Origin: Opitutales bacterium
GTDB taxonomy: Bacteria; Verrucomicrobiota; Verrucomicrobiia; Opitutales; T3Sed10-336
Assembly: GCA_007132315.1 (NCBI GenBank)
Contig: SLOW01000003.1
Span: 1-5,956 of the forward strand
Reading direction: 5' to 3'
DNA: 5,956 nucleotides
The translations under genes were made by a program, and so were the position numbers. The notes under the pieces were generated by a model. That model did not search any database, was not told the origin of the DNA, and saw only the letters and a program-made list of their open reading frames with translations. Below are positions 1 to 5,823 of this stretch, piece after piece; position 1 is the first letter of the stretch, and each line of letters starts with the position of its first letter.

Positions 1-1
1 G

Positions 2-25
2 ATCGTCGCCGATCCCGGCGACGAT
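2..25. repeat. Perfect GC-rich inverted repeat (10-bp stem, 4-nt loop)
   Basis: Bases 2-11 (ATCGTCGCCG) are exactly complementary to 16-25, leaving a loop ATCC. On the + strand the hairpin is followed by an A-run, and on the - strand the matching T-run comes before it, so it does not have the layout of an intrinsic terminator in either direction. It lies inside the open frame of the Ig-like protein, where it would encode IVADPGDD. It may be a coding coincidence or an upstream regulatory hairpin if translation starts at 62. Confidence 0.4.
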
Positions 26-2041
26 ACAGAAAAAACCCTTCATCTGGCACCCGACAAGAAGTTGTCCCTGCCTCGAAGGAACGCCGCAGGAGGCCGCTTG
101 CCTCCGACCGTGGCGGAACGCCTGGAAGCGTTCGCCACCCCCGTGAAACGTCTGACCGCAGGAGGTGTGGCCGCCGCCGCCGCGGTCGTTCTCTCCGCCG
201 CCTGGTGGGTGGCGGCACAATCCCATCCGCAGATTGAACGTGTCGAAGCCGAGGGTGATCCGGAGGAGATTTTCGTGCGCTTCGACAAAAACCTGAACCC
301 CGGATCCCTTCAGGCGGGAGACTACGGGCCGTCCGACCCGCGACCGGAAAGCTTTCGACTGCGCGACGCTGACGGCAGGCTCCTGCGCGTCACCGGCATC
401 GCTCCCGATCCCGGCGATCCGGCTCGCGTCCGGCTGCAAACCGAGCCTCTGGTGGACGACCGCGAATACGAACTCGAGGTGGCCGAGAGCGTCACCGCGG
501 GACGCGTGGTGACCACCTCGGTCGCACCCGAAACGGTCGTGTCGTTCCGCTTCAGCGACACCATCCCTCCCCGCCCGATCGACGGTCCCGGCCGGATATC
601 CGCCCCGCAACATCAGGAGAATGCGGGAACGTTGTATTTGGTTTTCGACAAGCCGCTTTCACCTGACTCGGTACGCAACCACGGCAACTACGCCATTTCC
701 GGATTCCAAGTGCGGCGTGCCGTCCTTCACGGGGATTTTCCCTACAAGGTCGTCATCGAAATGGAAGAAGAATTCGAATACGGGGCCGATTACGCCATCA
801 CCATCAACGGGGTCGCAGCCGACACCAGCGCGGAACCGGAAATGGAGCCCTTTTCCACCGATTTCACCTTCGCCAAGACACGGCCGCCGCGATTGAACGA
901 AATCGTCGCGAATATCGCCCAAACCGAAATCGGGCTGGTATTCAATGAAAGGCTCGATGCTTCGGGATTCGAGGACGTCGAAAACTTCCGGATCACCGCC
1001 GCCATCGAGCCGCCTCCCGAATACGACGCCGATTTGCCCGCTTACGCCGAAGACATCCGGGATATTCTCGAGCACCTGGCGGAACAGGTCATCCATCCGG
1101 TCCGCCGCTCGGAGATGAGGGAAGCGGCCGAGACATTGGAACGGGATCTGCATGAGCCCGCCGAGACTTTGCGGGAACGACTTCAGCGGACCATCGCCCG
1201 CCTCGAAGTCCCTGTACGCGCCGCCAGGCTCGAGGAAGACGGGCTTTCCGCCAGCATCCAGGCGGGACCGCTGTGGCCGGACGTTGACTACCGGCTGGAC
1301 ATCGACGGCATCTCCGACGTGGCGGGCAACCCATTCGCCACGGATGAACCGCTTGTTTTTCAGTATGAAGGAGACGTGGACACCTCAACGCCCGTTATTT
1401 CATCCACCCGGGCGTCGTTGTTGCCATCCGGCCAGCAGAACGAAATCGTGATCGAATTCGACAAACCCCTCGACCCGGAAACCGCACTCCTTCCTTCCGT
1501 CTATACCATTGGCGAATACCCTTGCCCATTCGAAGGATTCGATGTCGATGTCGAACGTGTCGAGCAAATCGGGAGTTCCGGCGAATCGTATATGCTGCAC
1601 CTTTCGGACTCCCTTGTCCGCGGCCGGCGCTACACTGTGGAAGTGAACAATATCGGCGATATCATTGGCAACGTGGCTTCCAATCTCCAATCCGCCGAAC
1701 TCTCCCCGCCGGGAGCCTCCACCCGGCCGGGAGACGTCAGGATTCGCTCAGTCGAAGTCGCCGAGGACGGGACCCGGCTCACGGTTGAATTCAATACGGA
1801 ACTCGCCTCCGGTCCCGCTGAAGATACCCGCAATTATTGCGTGGGCGCCGAAACCCCAATCGTCGCGGCCGAATTGGATCCCGCGAGCCGAAACCGGGTC
1901 ACGCTCGAGCTGTCCCCCGCATCGCCGCTTCGTGAAGGCGGTCACACCCTGTGGGTACGGGACCAGCAGGCAAGCGGCGACAGTCCGGATCGCCTGCAAG
2001 CCGACCTTTCCGCCGGATTCCGCTTTCCTCCCGGGGACTGA
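2..2041 (+). CDS. Membrane-anchored multi-Ig-like-domain (Big_5/SbsA-type) protein, 5' end outside window
   Basis: I number residues from the TTG at 62, but the frame is open back to base 2 with no ATG and no Shine-Dalgarno before that TTG, so the gene probably begins upstream. A short charged stretch ending in VKRL is followed by one hydrophobic helix (about residues 33-52), giving a basic cytoplasmic side and an outer C-terminal part. The outer part reads as about five Ig-like beta domains (roughly 56-167, 178-270, 277-436, 444-546, 558-656). Each carries the pattern of a strand ending in hydrophobic-x-F(D/N)-(K/E/T)-x-L, as in VRFDKNL, LVFDKPL, LVFNERL, IEFDKPL and VEFNTEL, and most have a later strand of the Y-x-hydrophobic type (YELEV, YAITINGV, YRLDIDGI, YTVEVNNI). 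This is typical of SbsA_Ig/Big_5 domains, known from surface and S-layer-like proteins. Domain 3 contains a charged helical insertion (about 327-381). The missing N-terminus could carry a cytoplasmic signalling domain, which is not visible here. No enzymatic domain is seen. Product class is fairly sure, function unknown. Confidence 0.85.
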   Translation: MVADPGDDTEKTLHLAPDKKLSLPRRNAAGGRLPPTVAERLEAFATPVKRLTAGGVAAAAAVVLSAAWWVAAQSHPQIERVEAEGDPEEIFVRFDKNLNPGSLQAGDYGPSDPRPESFRLRDADGRLLRVTGIAPDPGDPARVRLQTEPLVDDREYELEVAESVTAGRVVTTSVAPETVVSFRFSDTIPPRPIDGPGRISAPQHQENAGTLYLVFDKPLSPDSVRNHGNYAISGFQVRRAVLHGDFPYKVVIEMEEEFEYGADYAITINGVAADTSAEPEMEPFSTDFTFAKTRPPRLNEIVANIAQTEIGLVFNERLDASGFEDVENFRITAAIEPPPEYDADLPAYAEDIRDILEHLAEQVIHPVRRSEMREAAETLERDLHEPAETLRERLQRTIARLEVPVRAARLEEDGLSASIQAGPLWPDVDYRLDIDGISDVAGNPFATDEPLVFQYEGDVDTSTPVISSTRASLLPSGQQNEIVIEFDKPLDPETALLPSVYTIGEYPCPFEGFDVDVERVEQIGSSGESYMLHLSDSLVRGRRYTVEVNNIGDIIGNVASNLQSAELSPPGASTRPGDVRIRSVEVAEDGTRLTVEFNTELASGPAEDTRNYCVGAETPIVAAELDPASRNRVTLELSPASPLREGGHTLWVRDQQASGDSPDRLQADLSAGFRFPPGD

Positions 2042-2112
2042 TCCCGCACCACCGATTCTTTTCCCTCTCGCATGTCATCACCGCTCGTCACCACCCTTCG
2101 TTCACTTGAACC

Positions 2113-4506
2113 ATGACCGACGATGGCAAAACGTTCGAAGGCGACAATGACGAGACCAAAATTTCGGGCTCCGGCGAACCCGGTGGTTGGCGTAACCTGC
2201 ATCCGGGAACGCGGCTGTACAACTACCAAATCGAATCCCTGATCGGGACCGGCGGCATGGGAGCCGTCTATTTGGCCAAACACGCCACGCTCGGACACCG
2301 ATACGCACTCAAAGTGGTTTCGGATGAACTCAGTGGCGACACACAATTTCGAAAACAATTTCGCAAAGCCGGACGCGCCATGGCCGCTCTGGACCACCCC
2401 AACATTGTGCGCGTGTATGATGCCGGCGAATGTGAGACCGAGGATTCCCGGCTGATCCATTACCTGGTGATGGAATACATGGAAGGAGGCGATGTAAACG
2501 ACTTGATGCGCGCCCGAGGCGGTCGTCTTCCCCCTGACGACGTGGTAACGATCCTTCGAGAGCTGTTGGCCGCCTTGGAGTACGCACACGCCGAAGGCGT
2601 CATTCACCGCGACCTGAAGCCGGGAAACCTTCTTCTGCATCAAGACGGCACGATGAAAGTCGGCGATTTCGACTTGGCTCGAGTGGCCGGCGAAAAGTTC
2701 GACACGATGCTTCGACAGACCATCGCCAAGAGCCGGGTCCTGAATGAAGCCTCGACCCGGCTGGCGGACGAGGGCCGCACCGAACACGGTTTTTACGGCA
2801 CGATTCAATACATGTCCCCGGAGGCGCTGGCTGGAAAACAGGCCGATCCCACCACGGATCTGTACGCGGTGGGCGTGATCGGCTACGAGCTACTGACGGG
2901 AAGAAAGCCACTCGGAAAGTTCAAAAACGCCAGCGCACTGGTCCACGGACTCAATCGCAAATGGGATGGGTTCCTCGACCGGGCTCTCCAACCGGAACCT
3001 TCGGAGCGGTGGCAATCCGCGGGAGCGATGAAAGCCGCGCTGGAGCAGCACTTTGGCCGCAAGAACCGCCACTGGATCCATATCGGGGCTGGATCGGCAC
3101 TCGCGACAGTCGTTATAGCCGTATGGATCTGGATCGCTCTGGGAACTTTTTCCCCTCCCTCTCTCGAAACGATGCTCGAAGAATTCGACTCCGCCTGGGA
3201 GACGGGTGACCTTGCCGGGGCGGAATCCGTCCTTGCCGGGATCGGCGAAATCGAGAGCGAACGCGGAGTTTACGAGGACAAACAAAACAATTTGCGGGCC
3301 GGTTGGGCGTTCAGGACCGCCGCGAATACCGTTTCCGAAGGCCGACCCGCTCCATGGAGTGATATCGAGGATGCCTATCAAGACCTGGTAGCCGAGGCCG
3401 GCGGGGCACCGGAATGGGCGGATGCCCTGCTGGAGTCCGCCCGGGAGGCCCTCAATGAACACGGTCGGCAAACCTTTCAGGGAGCTTGGTCCGAAAACGT
3501 TCCCTCGCTTGCCCGAGATGTGCTGGAAGAGATGCACGGAGTGTGGGATGAGGATTTGAAGCGGGAAGCCAGCGCCTTCGTGGAAGAGTGGCATGAATAC
3601 ACCACCTATCTCTATCCGAGCTCCGAGCCGTCCGCGAATGAAATAGAGGAGGTTGAAGCGCTGTATGCATCCTTCAACGAGTCGCTGGAAGGCTTCTCTC
3701 TTGCCGAGTCCAAACCCGAGTGGGTTACCGATTTTCGCGAGCGCGCCATAGAAGCAATTGAAAACGACGTTGAGCGGCCAGAACCCCCGGAGCGCATGCT
3801 GGAAGAAGCCCGTGAACACTTACGGGCATCGCGGTTTTCCCAGGCGAGGTCTTTGATCGATGACGTCATCGAGGCCATGGACGGGGCGGAGGAAAAACCG
3901 GCAGATCTCAGAAGGGACCTCGAGGCTACCCTGCAACTGGCCGGCGAACAGCTTCACGCGGCATTGCGGGAAAATTTGGCATTGGGTTATCCCGAATGGA
4001 TTGAAGAGGCATACGAACAATTCGAAAATTGGGAGCAAGACGGCCTGATCGACAGTCGCGGGCCGATCCCACGTGTCGTGGAAGAAGTGCTCCACCGGTA
4101 CCGAAACGCACTGGACCATGAAGAACAAGCACGGGAATTCGCCGACAATGGAGATTTCTCGGAATCTCGAACTGAATTGCGGGTGGCCCGCACCCAACTT
4201 CAACGCATCGAGACCGCGGCCAGACTGGCCGGAGAAACACTCGATCCGGCTTGGATCAACGAAGAGGTTCGCGCACTCGATGACGATATCGCACTCATGG
4301 CGCAAGCGCATTCCGTTCAGGAACGGCTTGACAGCGTACGAGACGCGGCGACTCCGTATGACGCTCTCGACGAATTCGACGCGGAACTGTTTCTCGATTT
4401 ACTCGAAGAACTTCGGGAAGGAAGAGGATCCCTTTTCCAGGAACTTCCCGCATTGACTCGAGAACTGAACGACATCGAAGATCGGCTGCGCCGCACCCTC
4501 CGTTAA
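2113..4506 (+). CDS. Receptor-like Hanks-type Ser/Thr protein kinase with atypical active site and helical ectodomain
   Basis: The 797-residue product has an N-terminal kinase domain (about 38-313): Gly-rich loop GTGGMGAVY (45-53), ATP lysine K67 in ALKV, catalytic loop HRDLKPGN (165-172, base D167, N172), the SPE motif (E237), TDLYAVG (subdomain IX) and the conserved R299. Three features are odd. The alpha-C glutamate, expected in an FRREAR-type run, is Ala86 in FRKAGRA. DFG is DFD (185-187). The DFD-to-SPE stretch is 53 residues against about 32 in PknB, and carries seven Ser/Thr. A basic stretch (GRKNRHW) precedes one membrane helix (about 322-344). The outer region (345-797) is acidic, helical and TPR-like, with an internal duplication (562-616 and 669-713). 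There are no PASTA repeats. The ATG is chosen because the kinase domain follows at normal distance; no Shine-Dalgarno is visible. It lies 71 bp after the Ig-like gene with no terminator between, so co-transcription is likely. Family is certain; catalytic competence is open. Confidence 0.95.
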   Translation: MTDDGKTFEGDNDETKISGSGEPGGWRNLHPGTRLYNYQIESLIGTGGMGAVYLAKHATLGHRYALKVVSDELSGDTQFRKQFRKAGRAMAALDHPNIVRVYDAGECETEDSRLIHYLVMEYMEGGDVNDLMRARGGRLPPDDVVTILRELLAALEYAHAEGVIHRDLKPGNLLLHQDGTMKVGDFDLARVAGEKFDTMLRQTIAKSRVLNEASTRLADEGRTEHGFYGTIQYMSPEALAGKQADPTTDLYAVGVIGYELLTGRKPLGKFKNASALVHGLNRKWDGFLDRALQPEPSERWQSAGAMKAALEQHFGRKNRHWIHIGAGSALATVVIAVWIWIALGTFSPPSLETMLEEFDSAWETGDLAGAESVLAGIGEIESERGVYEDKQNNLRAGWAFRTAANTVSEGRPAPWSDIEDAYQDLVAEAGGAPEWADALLESAREALNEHGRQTFQGAWSENVPSLARDVLEEMHGVWDEDLKREASAFVEEWHEYTTYLYPSSEPSANEIEEVEALYASFNESLEGFSLAESKPEWVTDFRERAIEAIENDVERPEPPERMLEEAREHLRASRFSQARSLIDDVIEAMDGAEEKPADLRRDLEATLQLAGEQLHAALRENLALGYPEWIEEAYEQFENWEQDGLIDSRGPIPRVVEEVLHRYRNALDHEEQAREFADNGDFSESRTELRVARTQLQRIETAARLAGETLDPAWINEEVRALDDDIALMAQAHSVQERLDSVRDAATPYDALDEFDAELFLDLLEELREGRGSLFQELPALTRELNDIEDRLRRTLR

Positions 4507-4531
4507 CCCGCCCACCTTTCAATCTCCGCGC

Positions 4532-4651
4532 GTGCTCCTGGCCGAAGACGACAAGGTGAATCAGCGCGTGGCGCTCCTGCTTCTCAAGAAATCCGGCCAC
4601 ACCTGCGACGTGGCGATCAACGGAAACGAGGTCCTGCGCCTTCTCGAAGTG
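4532..4651 (+). pseudogene. Truncated response-regulator receiver (REC) domain remnant
   Basis: A GTG-started frame 25 bp after the kinase stop reads LLAEDDKVNQRVALLLLKK and continues through SGHTCDVAINGNEVLRLLE. This is the beta1-alpha1-beta2-alpha2 part of a receiver domain: the acidic pair E5-D6-D7 that binds magnesium, then the VNQ motif typical of the C-terminal receivers of hybrid histidine kinases. Homology stops at about residue 39, before beta3 and the phosphoacceptor aspartate, so it cannot work as a receiver. The frame runs on to 4984 but that part is antisense to the neighbouring transposase fragment and sensor kinase and is not protein-like. The frame is also open a little upstream of the GTG (to a TGA at 4466), reading PPTFQSPR before it, so the original gene could have had a linker or a different start. 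Replaced at the break by an IS fragment. Confidence 0.75.
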
Positions 4652-4798
4652 TCAAACCGCCAGCACTCCGGCATCGGAAGTCAGCTCAAACTCGTTGAAA
4701 ACAATCGACACCTGCTTGCCGTTTACCGCTTGCAGTTCCAGTTCGGACTGAGCAAATTCTTTTTCGAGAGCGACGTTTGTTTTTTGTACACAACCTGT
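4652..4798 (-). mobile_element. N-terminal fragment of an IS1380-like transposase gene
   Basis: The minus strand between a TAA at 4799-4801 and a TGA at 4652-4654 reads VQKTNVALEKEFAQSELELQ and then AVNGKQVSIVFNEFELTSDAGVLAV before the stop. The F-x-LTSDAGVL block is the recognisable N-terminal signature of IS1380-family DDE transposases, which normally continue with a run of the REV(D/E)-x-x-LG type for 400 or so more residues. Here the frame ends exactly where the REC remnant begins, and the TGA seems to be made by the junction. No ATG, GTG or TTG lies in frame at the beginning, so even the start is not intact. The catalytic DDE domain and right end are missing; the left terminal repeat would be expected between here and 4880, but I could not identify it with confidence. 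Non-functional remnant. Family call is from recalled motif, not from a search. Confidence 0.7.
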
Positions 4799-4810
4799 TT
4801 AAGTCACAGG
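4794..4810. repeat. Short palindrome CCTGT-N7-ACAGG beside the transposase start
   Basis: Five-base arms CCTGT and ACAGG flank a 7-nt spacer (TTAAGTC), immediately outside the transposase N-terminal frame. It may be part of the control region or a transposase binding site in the left end of the element, or chance. A second small hairpin (AACGC, 7-nt loop, GCGTT at 4813-4829) follows; read on the minus strand it ends in TTTT, which would suit a weak terminator for the sensor kinase gene ending at 4881, but a 5-bp stem is weak evidence. Confidence 0.3.
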
Positions 4811-4880
4811 AAAACGCGGCGGCGGCGTTCCAATCCGTGGCCGTGGCCTGAATTTGCTTTTGCCGGTTTCTTTGAGACCA

Positions 4881-5762
4881 TCACGCCCCCTGTGTTGGAA
4901 AGACGCACCGAACGACCGTTCCCCCTCGGTCGCCCGAATGAATGTCGAGCGCGCCGCCGATCATCTCGGCGCGGCAGTTCATGATCCGGAGCCCCAGCTT
5001 CTCATCGCGATTTCCGGCCTCGGGTGAGACCCCGATGCCGTCGTCCGAAACGGTCAGAATATTGCCCGATTCCCCTTCGGCGAGCTCAATGCGAACATTC
5101 TTGGCCCGCGAATGCTTCAGCGCGTTGTTCACGGCCTCCCGGACGATTCTATAGGCCTGGATCGCCACCGCGTTGTCAGCGACAACGACGGAGGGACTAC
5201 CGTGGAATTCGCAAAAAACACCGGGCTCTCTGGAGACCCATTGGGCCAACTCATCCAGAGCCAGCATCAAACCGCCGGGCTCGGCCGCCACCGGATAAAG
5301 GCCCTTCGCCATGCACCGGGTTTCCCGAAGCGTGTCGCTGAGATAACCTCGAATGGTTTCGACTCTGGAGGCCTCCGGTTCGAGTCCGGAGTCGCGCAGC
5401 TGCTTCAACAATCCTTCCACCAGAAACCCGATTCCACGCAGATTCTGGCAAACCGTGTCGTGAAGGTCCTGGCCAATCCTGGCCTCCTCCCGTTCGCAAA
5501 CCTCCAAAACCTTTCGCGCGAGCAGTCTTCGTTCGACCGGAATATCTTCATAAGCCTCACGCGCCGGAAGTTCGTGCTTGTCCGGATCCAATGTCTCAAG
5601 GCTTTCGCCGATAAAATCCCAGCGCGTGGCGGATTTTCCCGACTTCCCGCCCTGCCGGAGCGCGGGATCTCTCTCTTCTTCACTTGCCCGGATGGGCTTG
5701 TCATTGCCACACCGGGAGTCTGGAGAGCCCGGTTTCACAGCAGAAAATATAATACAAAGCAT
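4881..5762 (-). CDS. NarX/DegS-type sensor histidine kinase (HisKA_3 + HATPase_c), no sensor domain seen
   Basis: Numbered from the ATG at 5762 (293 residues). An N-terminal ~75 residues is polar and unrecognised. It leads into a helix with EREEARIGQDLHD and the phosphoacceptor H101 in QDLHDTVCQNL (HisKA_3 dimerisation and phosphotransfer domain, about 85-155). The HATPase_c domain follows: N-box REAVNNALKHS (208-218), G1 box DDGIG (240-244), G2 region GLRIMNCRAEMIGG (257-270), and the final GDRGGTVVRCVFP strand. It ends normally with FPTQGA and looks complete at the C-terminus. Such kinases autophosphorylate on His and pass the phosphate to NarL/FixJ-type regulators; no such regulator is in the window. 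The start is uncertain. TTG 5774, ATG 5762 and GTG 5738 are all in frame, none with a proper Shine-Dalgarno, and a promoter-like element overlaps the first two. The hydrophobic opening MLCIIFSAV is too short for a membrane helix and may be promoter DNA read as protein. Likely a soluble kinase. Confidence 0.88.
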   Translation of the reverse strand: MLCIIFSAVKPGSPDSRCGNDKPIRASEEERDPALRQGGKSGKSATRWDFIGESLETLDPDKHELPAREAYEDIPVERRLLARKVLEVCEREEARIGQDLHDTVCQNLRGIGFLVEGLLKQLRDSGLEPEASRVETIRGYLSDTLRETRCMAKGLYPVAAEPGGLMLALDELAQWVSREPGVFCEFHGSPSVVVADNAVAIQAYRIVREAVNNALKHSRAKNVRIELAEGESGNILTVSDDGIGVSPEAGNRDEKLGLRIMNCRAEMIGGALDIHSGDRGGTVVRCVFPTQGA

Positions 5763-5774
5763 AAGACAGATCAA
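5746..5774 (-). promoter_or_regulatory. Sigma70-type promoter for the sensor histidine kinase
   Basis: Read on the minus strand there is TTGATC (5774-5769, 4 of 6 to TTGACA), a 17-nt spacer, and TATATT (5751-5746, 5 of 6 to TATAAT), in the only clearly AT-rich patch around. The predicted transcription start would be near 5740-5738, at or just before the in-frame GTG at 5738. If used, it rules out translation from 5774 or 5762 on that transcript. Confidence 0.5.
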
Positions 5775-5809
5775 CCTTTTTTCTACCGGGGGTGAATCAT
5801 TTGAGAATC

Positions 5810-5815
5810 AGGAGG
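5810..5815 (+). promoter_or_regulatory. Strong Shine-Dalgarno sequence AGGAGG
   Basis: AGGAGG lies 8 nt before the GTG at 5824, an ideal spacing. It stands out because none of the other starts I checked in the window has such a site. It supports, but does not prove, a gene beginning here and running off the right edge. Confidence 0.35.
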
Positions 5816-5823
5816 AAGAGAGT

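Noticed and set aside
1..4. GATC at the left edge as a cloning (Sau3A-type) junction
   Set aside because: A four-base site is common by chance and the right edge is not GATC; no evidence that the window is a clone insert.
62..64. TTG as the true start of the Ig-like protein
   Set aside because: No Shine-Dalgarno precedes it, and the frame is open and protein-like back to the window edge, so a start outside the window is more likely. Not excluded.
1942..2808. 288-residue - strand ORF over the kinase gene start
   Set aside because: Antisense to the Gly loop, catalytic loop and DFD motifs of an unmistakable kinase; high-GC genes often leave long open antisense frames.
2890..3819. 309-residue - strand ORF over the kinase ectodomain
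   Set aside because: Antisense to the continuous kinase reading frame with its membrane helix and repeats; the translation shows no recognisable domain.
4813..4829. Intrinsic terminator for the sensor kinase
   Set aside because: Stem of only 5 bp with a 7-nt loop and four T residues on the minus strand, possibly inside the IS remnant; too weak to annotate as a terminator.
4655..4984. Continuation of the + strand REC frame as a 150-residue protein
   Set aside because: Past codon 39 the residues no longer follow a receiver domain. The stretch is antisense to the transposase fragment and then to the histidine kinase 3' end.
5112..5795. 227-residue + strand ORF across the sensor kinase
   Set aside because: It is the antisense shadow of a clear histidine kinase with H, N, G1 and G2 boxes on the - strand; the + translation has no motif.
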